Assembly (NCBI GenBank): GCA_048594975.1
Contig: JBMDXQ010000113.1
Location: 1-8,187 of the forward strand
Reading direction: 5' to 3'
From: JBMDXB01 sp048594975
GTDB lineage: Bacteria > Acidobacteriota > Vicinamibacteria > Vicinamibacterales > 2-12-FULL-66-21
Length of the DNA: 8,187 bases
In this document: positions 1 to 8,187 of the stretch, in pieces
How the letters are laid out: every line of letters starts with the position of its first letter
Numbering within the stretch: the first letter of the stretch is position 1
Made by a program: the position numbers and the translations under genes
The notes under the pieces: model-generated
What the model was told of the DNA's origin: nothing
Database searches by the model: none
What the model saw: the letters and a program-made list of their open reading frames with translations, nothing else

Positions 1-642
1 GCTCATGCCGTGCCGCTGGACGAGGAGCAGGTGCAGGGCGAGCAGCATCGTGGCAAGGGCCGGGAGGATGGCGACGTGAAACCCGAACAGGCGCGTCAGC
101 GTCGCGCCCGTCACATCCTTCCCGCCGCGCAGGAACCGGACGATGAAATCGCCGGCTGCGGGAACAGTGGCGGCGATATCCGTCCCGACGCGGGTCGCGA
201 AATAGGAGACCTCGTTCCAGGGGAGGAGATAACCCGTGAACCCGAACGCCAGCGTGAGCAGGAGCAGGATCATCCCGCTCAGCCATGTGAACTCGCGGGG
301 TCGCCGGTACGCGTGCAGGAACAGCACGCTGAACAGATGCGCGAAGGCGCAGACCACCATCAGGTTGGCCGCCCAGGCATGAATGGATCGAATAAGCCAC
401 CCGAACGGCACGTGGGTCACGATGAACTGGACGCTCTCGTAGGCCTCGGTCGCGCTCGGACGGTAGTACAGAAGCAGGAGCGCACCGGTACCCGCCTGCA
501 TCCCGAACAGGAAGAGCGTCATGCCGCCGAAGTAGTACCAGAGGGAGTAGCGGTGATGCGGGACCGTCTTGTGGCGGAGCGCGTCGATCACGTCGGCGAG
601 CGGTAACCGCTCCTCGAGCCACGGGCGAAGGCGCCCCCGCAT
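1..642 (-). CDS. Cytochrome b6-type subunit of a quinol:cytochrome oxidoreductase, partial (C-terminus beyond the window)
   Basis: This is the N-terminal 214 residues of a membrane di-heme cytochrome b, which carries electrons from quinol across the membrane within a bc/b6f-type complex. Translating the minus strand from 642 gives an open frame to the window edge. Transmembrane segments lie at about residues 36-58, 83-110, 122-142 and 185-208. The four heme-ligand histidines are H88 (SIHAW) and H102 (FAHLF) in helix B, and H189 (FGFHV) and H204 (LALHL) in helix D. The 14-residue spacing in helix B and 15-residue spacing in helix D match cytochrome b6 rather than mitochondrial-type cytochrome b. 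Other family signatures are YYRP, FGWLIRS, RRPREFTW and GYLLPWN. The b6 cysteine that attaches heme c(n), in FYCLGG, is tyrosine here (WYYFGG, Y37), so no covalent third heme is expected. The ATG overlaps the Rieske stop by one base (TAATG), implying translational coupling. The rest of the protein or a subunit IV should lie beyond the left edge. Confidence 0.93.
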   Translation of the reverse strand, partial: MRGRLRPWLEERLPLADVIDALRHKTVPHHRYSLWYYFGGMTLFLFGMQAGTGALLLLYYRPSATEAYESVQFIVTHVPFGWLIRSIHAWAANLMVVCAFAHLFSVLFLHAYRRPREFTWLSGMILLLLTLAFGFTGYLLPWNEVSYFATRVGTDIAATVPAAGDFIVRFLRGGKDVTGATLTRLFGFHVAILPALATMLLALHLLLVQRHGMS

Positions 643-1109
643 TACGACCTCCGCGCGATCACGATCTCGTCGTCCTTCACGTTCACGTCGTACGGCTCGA
701 GGGGCCGCGGCGGCGGGCCCGCGACGTTGCGGCCGTTCAAGTCATACTGCCCATCGTGACACGCACACCAGATGCGTTGAAGGTCGGACCGGTATTGCAC
801 GGTGCAGTCAAGATGCGTGCAGGTTGCCGTAAACGCGCGCAGCTCACCGCCCGGCGTGCGGATCACAATCGCCGGCTGCGATCCGAACGGCACCACCCGA
901 CCCGAGTTCGGCGGCAACGTACTGGCACTTCCACCACTGACTGAGAGCGTTGCCGCCTCCGGAATATCTGGCGGCGAGAGATAACGCGCGATCGGGTAGA
1001 GGATGGAGGCGAGAATGCCGCCGCCCCACGTGGCGAGAAGCCAGTTCAGAACGCTGCGGCGGGCGGGCTGGTGTTCACACGCGCCTGAGCCGGCGGTTGA
1101 TCGACGCAT
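642..1109 (-). CDS. Rieske [2Fe-2S] iron-sulfur subunit of the cytochrome bc/b6f-type complex
   Basis: This protein oxidises quinol at the outer face of the membrane and passes the electron to cytochrome c through its [2Fe-2S] cluster. It is about 155 residues from the ATG at 1109-1107; a TTG two codons upstream (1115) is the only other in-frame start before a stop, so the start is uncertain by two residues. The N-terminus has a twin-arginine-like anchor: ARRSVLNW followed by a hydrophobic stretch ending near SPPD, typical of Tat-exported Rieske proteins. The cluster motifs are CTHLDC and, 12 residues later, CACHDG. They supply C-x-H and C-x-x-H ligands plus the two disulfide cysteines. These differ slightly from the classical CTHLGC and CPCHGS but are normal for distant bacterial members. 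A GPPPRPLEPY segment follows, the usual Pro-rich loop. The stop codon overlaps the downstream cytochrome b start. Transposase remnant A ends about 50 bp upstream of the start, and no strong Shine-Dalgarno is visible. Confidence 0.93.
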   Translation of the reverse strand: MRRSTAGSGACEHQPARRSVLNWLLATWGGGILASILYPIARYLSPPDIPEAATLSVSGGSASTLPPNSGRVVPFGSQPAIVIRTPGGELRAFTATCTHLDCTVQYRSDLQRIWCACHDGQYDLNGRNVAGPPPRPLEPYDVNVKDDEIVIARRS

Positions 1110-1129
1110 GGGCAAGAAGAGTGTGCTTC
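1107..1129 (-). promoter_or_regulatory. Rieske start-site leader sharing a split motif with the kinase leader
   Basis: Reading the minus strand from 1129, GAAGCACAC is followed by six bases and then TGCCCATG, whose ATG is the proposed Rieske start. The same two blocks, separated by eight bases, precede the kinase ATG at 1859. There is no AGGAGG-like ribosome binding site here. The match is seen directly in the sequence; its function is unknown and could be coincidence. Confidence 0.35.
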
Positions 1130-1139
1130 ACAATCGACA

Positions 1140-1503
1140 CTATCACAGACCCGCGGGCAGCAAACGCGGCGGTGGCTGAGAAGGCCGCGGCGTTGACGCC
1201 GCCGAACGGAGCCGGAGCGATGCCGGTCTCCGACACCATCAATCAGGTCGTTGCCGAGACCTTGACATTATTGCGTTCGCGATGATAGTGGACGAACTCT
1301 GCGAGCGTACGACGAAAGTACCGCTCACTGAGCGGGAGCACGCGATTCAGGCATTCCCCTTTGACTGAGCGGACGAATCGCTTCGCGTGCGCGTTGCAGT
1401 TGGGCGCGCGATACGTGGTCCGGATCACGCGCACACCAAACGTCTCGAGCAGGTGCCGAACGCCGGTGCTCTACTTTCGGTCGCGGTCGCAGATCAGTTG
1501 GTT
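1140..1503 (-). mobile_element. Transposase remnant A (rve integrase-core, DDE family), truncated and inactive
   Basis: The minus strand encodes the C-terminal half of an integrase-core transposase of the kind found in IS481/IS3-like elements. Readable blocks are LICDRDRK, GVRVIRTTYRAPNCNAH, RFVRSVKGECLNRVLPLSER and EFVHYHRERN, followed in another frame by GNDLIDGVGDRHR. It aligns base for base with remnant B (about 5735-6060), with many substitutions. Damage includes a TAG where the family has Trp just after DRDRK, a frameshift after HYHRERN near 1270, and replacement of conserved acidic residues (AER is AKR; KEEC is KGEC). The N-terminal half, including the first catalytic Asp, is absent: similarity to remnant B stops abruptly at about 1503. 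At the other end similarity fades near 1150, beside the Rieske promoter region. The outer boundaries are approximate and no terminal inverted repeat was found. Confidence 0.85.
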
Positions 1504-1790
1504 GCCTGGGCGTGCAACCGGCGGGACTCGCAACTGTGGAGCGGCGCGGCATGATGGCAGCGGCCGGTTGACGGGGCCACCGTTACTGCCATCTCTCTCT
1601 CCCTTGGTTGCGGTTGCGTGATGTCACGCGCGGCGGCTGACGGATGGATGTACCTCGCGCGGCGACGGGAACGCTGACGCTCGGAAGACCTGTTGAGCGT
1701 ACGTGGATTTGACGCCGCGAGCCAGTCCCTGTCGGGAACAGCGTCAGCGCCTTCGCCTGCTCGCAGAACGGATTACCGGGTTGACGTGCG
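1504..1790. other. Non-coding stretch between transposase remnant A and the kinase promoter
   Basis: I see no supportable gene here on either strand: the short open frames have no family resemblance and no ribosome binding site. The stretch begins where similarity between the two transposase remnants ends, so part of it may be the sequence the element was rearranged into. It contains a small palindrome (GCGTGA, two bases, TCACGC at 1616-1629) and the inverted repeat described separately. Confidence 0.5.
1672..1749. repeat. Perfect 10-bp inverted repeat with 58-bp spacer
   Basis: CGCTGACGCT at 1672-1681 is the exact reverse complement of AGCGTCAGCG at 1740-1749. Both arms are preceded by GGGAAC (at 1666-1671 and, one base before the arm, at 1734-1739), so a short direct repeat is superimposed. 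The pair lies about 45-120 bp upstream of the proposed kinase promoter. It could be a looping operator, the end of an old mobile element, or chance. Confidence 0.4.
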
Positions 1791-1819
1791 TTGAAAAGAC
1801 ACGCCCGAATGACTATCCT
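1791..1819 (+). promoter_or_regulatory. Predicted sigma70-type promoter of the kinase operon
   Basis: A TTGAAA -35 box at 1791-1796 and a TATCCT -10 box at 1814-1819 are separated by 17 bases, the optimal spacing. Transcription would start near 1826, about 33 bases before the kinase ATG at 1859. A second TTGACG at 1781-1786 has no matching -10 at a suitable distance. This is the best promoter-like sequence in the 350 bp upstream of the gene. It is predicted from consensus similarity only. Confidence 0.5.
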
Positions 1820-1822
1820 GTC

Positions 1823-1843
1823 GTGCTTTCATAAACGAAGCAC
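1823..1843 (+). promoter_or_regulatory. Small inverted repeat at the predicted kinase transcription start
   Basis: GTGCTT at 1823-1828 pairs with AAGCAC at 1838-1843 across a nine-base AT-rich loop. It lies four bases after the -10 box and 15 bases before the ATG, so it could act as an operator overlapping the start point or as a hairpin in the short 5' leader. Its right arm overlaps the GAAGCACAC block shared with the Rieske leader. There is no following T-run, so it is not a terminator. Confidence 0.35.
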
Positions 1844-1858
1844 ACCTGGATGGTGCCC

Positions 1859-4757
<2,899 letters not shown>

Positions 4758-4774
4758 CTGGGACGCTGTGAGCT

Positions 4775-4780
4775 GGAGGA
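4775..4780 (+). promoter_or_regulatory. Strong ribosome binding site of the DUF4440 gene
   Basis: GGAGGA ends three bases before the ATG at 4784, a near-consensus Shine-Dalgarno that fixes the start. It lies within the 26-bp gap after the kinase-hydrolase stop, and no promoter or terminator separates the two genes, which supports co-transcription. Confidence 0.75.
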
Positions 4781-4783
4781 GCC

Positions 4784-5308
4784 ATGAGAGTGCATTCAGT
4801 TGTTGTTGTTGTCTGCGCGTTGACCGCGTTGGGAGGGCAAGTGCTTCACGGACCGGCCGTGGCAGCTGGCAGCCAACCAGACCGCGCTGCGGACCTCGCC
4901 GCCGTCGAGAAGCTGCGCCAGCAGGACATTGCCGCGACGGTGGCGCGTGATCCTGTTGCGCTGACGGATTTTTGGACCGATGACGCCATTCGTCTCGGCG
5001 TGGGCGCGCCGCCGGAAATCGGCAAGAAGACCATCCGAGCGAGCAACGAACGCCAGACGGCCAACAGAAGTTTCAAGGTGCTGAGCTACGTCCCGGAAAC
5101 CAAGGACTTCACTTTTCTGGATGGTGGCTGGGCCGTCGAGTGGCGTACTTACACTGCTTCGTATGTCGACTCGCCGGGTGGCGAGGCGAAGCACGCGCGT
5201 GGCACGGTGTTGGCGGTGTTCAAAAAGCTCCCTGACGGCAGCTGGAAATGCTTCCGCGCGATGGGGTCCATGGAGCCAGGGACTCCCGGCAAAGCCGGTC
5301 GCTTGTGA
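4784..5308 (+). CDS. Secreted DUF4440 / SnoaL-like (NTF2-fold) protein
   Basis: A 174-residue protein with a signal peptide: basic MRVHS, a hydrophobic core at about residues 6-22, and a likely cleavage site after AVAA near 28. The mature part has the cone-shaped NTF2-like pattern of DUF4440: an initial helix (AAVEKLRQQDIAATVARD), then FWTDDAIRLG, a helix after IGKKTIRAS, and strands around GWAVEWRTYTASY, RGTVLAVFKKLPDGSWKCFRAMGS. Many such proteins bind small ligands or act as enzyme-like scaffolds; the ligand cannot be read from sequence. The gene follows the kinase-hydrolase by 26 bp with its own strong ribosome binding site, so it is probably the second gene of that operon and acts in the same extracytoplasmic compartment as the kinase's sensor and hydrolase domains. 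A GTT microsatellite at about 4798-4811 encodes the run of five valines in the signal peptide. No frameshift or internal stop is present. Confidence 0.88.
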   Translation: MRVHSVVVVVCALTALGGQVLHGPAVAAGSQPDRAADLAAVEKLRQQDIAATVARDPVALTDFWTDDAIRLGVGAPPEIGKKTIRASNERQTANRSFKVLSYVPETKDFTFLDGGWAVEWRTYTASYVDSPGGEAKHARGTVLAVFKKLPDGSWKCFRAMGSMEPGTPGKAGRL

Positions 5309-5331
5309 AGGCGCCCAGCCAATGATCCCAG

Positions 5332-5351
5332 GATACGCTGGAGATACGCTG
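5332..5351. repeat. Short tandem repeat GATACGCTG x2
   Basis: GATACGCTG occurs at 5332-5340 and again at 5343-5351, an 11-base period, 23 bp after the DUF4440 stop. A weak CAGGA/TCCTG pairing brackets it. It is not a convincing terminator because no T-run follows on either strand. Confidence 0.4.
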
Positions 5352-5395
5352 TCCTGAAGCGCGAAGGACGAACTTGACGCGGACCGACGAGTTCA

Positions 5396-5606
5396 ATGAA
5401 CTCGGAGTTCCGTTCTCGATCCGACACTCGAACCACTTGATTCTGCCGGCGTCGACAGCCTGTCTGATCTGCCTCTGTTTCCTCGAGAGCGCGCTGTCTC
5501 CTGTCTTGACCTCGACCTCGACGAGCACGATCTGCCGAAACCTGTCCTTCGCCAAAATCGCTGCGGGTACGCGGTCAATCTCGCCACGAGATGCCTCGAC
5601 GAACAC
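5396..5606 (-). pseudogene. Broken C-terminal remnant resembling a Holliday-junction-resolvase-related endonuclease
   Basis: The minus strand from the GTG at 5606 encodes IVLVEVEVKTG, then SALSRKQRQIRQAVDAGRIKW and FECRIE. This resembles the end of the Endonuc_Holl family of resolvase-related nucleases, where an FVEVKTG strand carrying the catalytic E-x-K is followed by L-S-x-x-(E/K)-x-x-(I/V)-R-x-A-(I/V)-x-x-G-R-V and a short terminal strand. The VEVEV stretch looks like a six-base duplication (GTCGAG twice) within the catalytic strand. The N-terminal part is missing: a stop lies three codons upstream of the GTG, and transposase remnant B begins about 100 bp away. The frame also runs on past the expected end, antisense into the DUF4440 gene to 5220, as if the original stop was lost by a frameshift. 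No ribosome binding site is visible. Family assignment is by memory of the motif only. Confidence 0.45.
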
Positions 5607-5711
5607 GAGTCGCTAACACCTGCGGACGTTCCCCGCAGCCGCTCGCCCCATACACATCACCGCGTAAATGTCCAACAATTCGGCCGAGGGATTGTGCGTC
5701 GCGCGCTGGTG

Positions 5712-6310
5712 CTACGCCGCGCGGTAGTAATAGTTCAGAAGGCCACCCACGCGCTGACGCCGCCGAACGAAGCCGGCGCGATGCCGGTTTCCGACACCGT
5801 CAATGAGGTCGTCGCCGAGACCTTGATGGTTCCGCTCGCGATGGTCGTGGATCAGGAACTCGGCGACCGTCTGACGGAAGTGCCGCTCACCGAGAGGAAG
5901 CACGCGATCCAGGCATTCTTCCTTGATTGAGCGAACGAAGTTCCGCGTGCGCGTTGCAGTTCGGCGCGCGATAGGGCGTCCGGATCACGCGCACACCGGA
6001 CGCGTCGAGCAGGTGCCTCACGGCGGTGTTCCACTTCCGATCGCGGTCGCAGATCAGGAAGCGCCGCTCGTGGAGGACGCCGTCGGTCGCGTCGGTGAGG
6101 TGACGGGCGATCTGAAGCATGAAGGTCTCGTCCGGATGTGGCGTGGAACCGACGACCCGAACCCGCCGCGAGTGGAGTTCGATCACAAACACCGTGTAAA
6201 CGTGACCAACCCGCGGAGCGTCCAGACCTCTGTCGTGAAGAAATCCGCTGCCAGGAGCGCGCCCCAATGCGCGCGCAGGAATGTCTGTCATGAGATTCGC
6301 CGCTCCCCGC
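5712..6310 (-). mobile_element. Transposase remnant B (rve integrase-core, DDE family), inactive
   Basis: A longer relative of remnant A in the same orientation, read in three frames on the minus strand. Frame 1 (about 6290-6202) gives QTFLRAHWGALLAADFFTTEVW with the first catalytic Asp in ADFF. It is preceded by a TGA where relatives have Trp. A one-base deletion near 6201 leads into frame 2 (to about 5941): VYTVFVIELHSRRVRVVGS, STPHPDE, LICDRDRKW and RTPYRAPNCNAHAE. A two-base deletion near 5940 leads into frame 3: FVRSIKEECLDRVLPLGERHF, HDHRERNHQGLG and the family's usual C-terminal end GGLLNYYYRAA with stop near 5712. All three acidic residues are present but no frame joins them, so it cannot make transposase. 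The upstream half that would carry the DNA-binding region is missing or unrecognisable beyond about 6310. A possible degenerate terminal inverted repeat is listed among the findings. Confidence 0.88.
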
Positions 6311-6353
6311 TCGGTGGCTGTTGATCGCCAACGTCAAACGGGCTCGGTCGCGG

Positions 6354-6359
6354 TATTAT
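6354..6359 (+). promoter_or_regulatory. Possible -10 box upstream of the esterase gene
   Basis: TATTAT at 6354-6359 lies 42 bases before the ATG at 6402, a suitable place for a promoter, but no good -35 is found 16-18 bases upstream. It falls at the edge of transposase remnant B, so the original promoter may have been displaced by the insertion. Confidence 0.25.
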
Positions 6360-6390
6360 TGGCACACTCCTTTTCCCCCGCCTGGACACC

Positions 6391-6395
6391 GGAGG
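6391..6395 (+). promoter_or_regulatory. Ribosome binding site deciding the esterase start
   Basis: GGAGG at 6391-6395 with six bases to ATG 6402 is an optimal Shine-Dalgarno. It selects 6402, which also begins a signal peptide, over the in-frame upstream start at 6321, which would add 27 residues derived from the transposase flank. Confidence 0.75.
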
Positions 6396-6401
6396 CGAAA
6401 C

Positions 6402-8118
6402 ATGGTCCTGCGTGTTTGGGTCGCCGGCATGTGTGTCATTCTCGCTCTCACCGGAAACACTCTCCAAAACGGGGATCTCTCGCGGGCGGAACTCGCGTGG
6501 CTCCGTTCGCACGCGGTCGAGATCAGCACCGTCGAAGTCGGCAACGGGTTCGCCGACCTCGAGAAATTGCCGCAGGTGATCACTTCAGCGGGCATCGTGT
6601 CGCTCGGGGAGGCGACGCACGGAACGCGCGAAATCCATCAGTTGCGGCACCGGCTCGTGGAGTTCCTCGCCTTGCAAGGACCGACGGTTCTCGCGCTTGA
6701 AGCCAACATGCCTGAGGCGTACCGAATGAATGACTATGTGTTGCACGGAAATGGCGACCCGAAGGCGTTGCTCAATGCGATGCGTTTCTGGACTGTGAAT
6801 ACGGCCGAAGTGCTGGGGATGGTCGAGTGGATGCGCCGGGTCAACGCTTCTGGCACGGGTCGCGTGGAGTTCACCGGGTTCGACATGCAAACACCCACGG
6901 TCGCGCTGCAGCACGTTCGCGAGTTCCTTGGGACGACGGACACCGAGTACGCGAAGGTCGTCGCGCCGCTCTATGTCGAGGTTGCCGACCTCCGCGAAGC
7001 GGTGCATGGGTTCGGCGTGGTCAGCGCGACCTTTCCCGTGAGAGCGGCCGCAGGCCACCGGATTACGTTCAGCGCGGCGATCAGGACGGAGAACCTTGCC
7101 GGTGGCAAAGCCGCGCTGTTCTGGCGCGCGGACGGCGCTCAGGGACCTCTCGTGCTGGACGACATGAGCGAGCGTGGCGCAGATGGCACGACCGGATGGA
7201 ACCGCTACGAACTCGCTGTCAACGTGCCGGCCGAGACCACTGAGATTGGTTTCGGTGCTCTGATGTCCGGTACGGGTACCGCATGGTTCGACGACCTGCG
7301 CGTCGAGATCGATGGTGTTCCGTACGATGCCACGGCAGTGGCCGACCTGGATTTCGAGTCCGGTCGGATGCGTGGATTTTCCAGCCTGTCGCCGCAGTAT
7401 ACGGTCGCGACGGATGACAGCGTCGCGGCACGCGGCCAGTACAGCTTGAAGATCGCCACGCCCGTGGCGGCCTCGCGTACGATGGCCCACAATGCGGAAG
7501 TAGCCCGTAGATGTGGAGACGTCGTCGCGCACATGGCAGGCGCTCGCGAACAGTACCTACAACGCGCCGACGCCCGTACAATCGACTGGGCTATTCACAA
7601 CGCGCGCCTGGTACACCAGTTCGTCCGGTGGACCGCTTCCGAGACATCACGCGACGAAAGCATGGCCGAGAACGTCAGGTGGATTGTCGACAATGCTCCA
7701 CGCGCCGGTCGTGTGGTGCTATGGGCATGTGAGCCGGACGCGCATCGCGCAACGCCGGCCCATGGGATGGTACCTGGATCGCTGGTACGGCAAGAGGCAG
7801 GTCGTGGTGGGATTTACCTGTAACCGAGGTGAGTACACCGCGATTCAACGCGGCACCGGGCTCGGTCGATACCCCTTGAAGACGGCCGGACCTGAATCGT
7901 ACGAATATCTGTTGGCGCAGGCCGGAGTGTCTCAGTTCCTGCTCGACCTGCGCGAGGTGCGCGCGGACGGCCCGTCGGCATGGTTGCTGCGCCGCATGCA
8001 GTTGCGGTCGATCGGCGCGATCGCAGGCGATCAGCAGTTCTTTCCTGCCGATCTCTCCAGGGAATTCGACTTCGTCGTCTTTCTCGATCGCACAACCGCC
8101 ACGCGGGGACTTTGGTAA
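6402..8118 (+). pseudogene. Secreted erythromycin-esterase family protein, broken by a short deletion
   Basis: The family includes the macrolide esterases Ere and many environmental hydrolases of unknown substrate. The N-terminus is a signal peptide (residues 1-20). The first active-site motif is SLGEATHGTREIHQLRHRL at 67-85, with E70 and H73 matching the catalytic Glu and His of the family, followed by VLALEAN, MNDYVLHG and FWTVNT. Residues about 215-352 are extra relative to a compact Ere: a beta-sandwich-like region (GWNRYELAVNVPA, TAWFDDLRVEIDG, LDFESG). The esterase fold resumes at REQYLQRADAR, DWAIHNARLVHQ and RDESMAENVRWI. After RVVLW at residue 441 the frame is lost: TGGGCATGTGAGC at 7722-7734 lacks about 11 bases relative to the usual LWAHNxHVSRT, so the conserved His-Asn is gone. 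The remainder continues in another frame (7726-8118): GHVSRT, PMGWYLDRWYG, VVVGFT, GEYTAI, QFLLDLR, SIGA and EFDFVVFLDRTTA, reaching a normal C-terminus. If unrepaired, translation stops at 7823. Resistance activity should not be assumed. Confidence 0.85.
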
Positions 8119-8187
8119 GACGCGGTGATAGTCACCCGATCGAAAGAGATGATTCTAATCTCCCACCTTGGCATCGTTCAGACGGCC

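Noticed and set aside
10..606. 198-residue plus-strand open frame
   Set aside because: It is antisense to the clearly recognisable cytochrome b6 gene, has no family resemblance, and is rich in Glu, Gln and Arg as expected for a shadow frame in high-GC DNA.
1616..1629. GCGTGA-TG-TCACGC palindrome as an operator
   Set aside because: It is more than 150 bp upstream of the predicted kinase promoter in otherwise featureless DNA, and a 6-bp arm is within chance expectation.
4798..4811. GTT microsatellite as a possible phase-variation tract in the DUF4440 signal peptide
   Set aside because: The unit is three bases, so gain or loss changes only the number of valines and cannot switch the frame.
6321..6401. 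Upstream in-frame extension of the esterase start
   Set aside because: The 27 added residues have no signal-peptide character, have no ribosome binding site, and derive from the transposase remnant edge; ATG 6402 has a consensus ribosome binding site and begins a signal peptide.
6585..7532. 315-residue minus-strand open frame
   Set aside because: It is antisense to the esterase gene, with no motif and no ribosome binding site.
8124..8136. GGTGA-TAG-TCACC hairpin as a terminator after the esterase
   Set aside because: The stem is only five base pairs with a three-base loop and no T-run follows.

Overview
High-GC bacterial DNA with the gene content typical of the Acidobacteriota, plausibly the Vicinamibacteria: a Pkn-type Ser/Thr kinase fused to PEGA, formylglycine-enzyme-fold and hydrolase domains, a secreted DUF4440 (NTF2-like) protein, an erythromycin-esterase family enzyme, and a cytochrome b6-type/Rieske pair. 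The phylum assignment is an inference from family content and base composition; there is no rRNA or other marker gene in the window.

Layout. (1) Positions 1-1109, minus strand: a Rieske iron-sulfur protein followed by a cytochrome b6-type gene that runs off the left edge. They are translationally coupled (TAATG) and form the start of a quinol:cytochrome oxidoreductase operon. (2) About 1140-1503, minus strand: remnant of an integrase-core (rve/DDE) transposase, remnant A, immediately upstream of the Rieske gene. (3) 1504-1858: non-coding, with a 10-bp inverted repeat, a good sigma70-type promoter and a small hairpin leading into the kinase gene. (4) 1859-4757, plus strand: one large kinase-PEGA-SUMF1-alpha/beta-hydrolase gene interrupted by a single +1 frameshift in a CCC run at 2406-2408. 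(5) 4784-5308: a small secreted DUF4440 protein 26 bp downstream, probably in the same operon. (6) About 5396-5606, minus strand: broken remnant of what looks like a Holliday-junction-resolvase-related endonuclease. (7) About 5712-6310, minus strand: remnant B, a longer relative of remnant A with at least one stop and two frameshifts. (8) 6402-8118, plus strand: a secreted erythromycin-esterase family gene with an inserted beta-sandwich region, broken near 7725 by a short deletion that removes the conserved His-Asn segment of its second active-site motif. Nothing is recognisable in 8119-8187.

How it fits together. Only the cytochrome b6, Rieske and DUF4440 genes read cleanly. The kinase-hydrolase/DUF4440 pair is bracketed by two related, same-orientation transposase remnants about 4.5 kb apart, so it sits like an accessory island inserted next to a core respiratory operon. 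The number of independent lesions (two dead transposases, a truncated endonuclease, a broken esterase, a frameshifted kinase) points to a decaying accessory region, although the kinase frameshift alone could be a sequencing or assembly error. I did not find a defence system, CRISPR array or RNA gene. The most unusual items are the four-module kinase-hydrolase protein, and a split sequence (GAAGCACAC, then 6 or 8 bases, then TGCCCATG) shared by the start regions of the Rieske and kinase genes.
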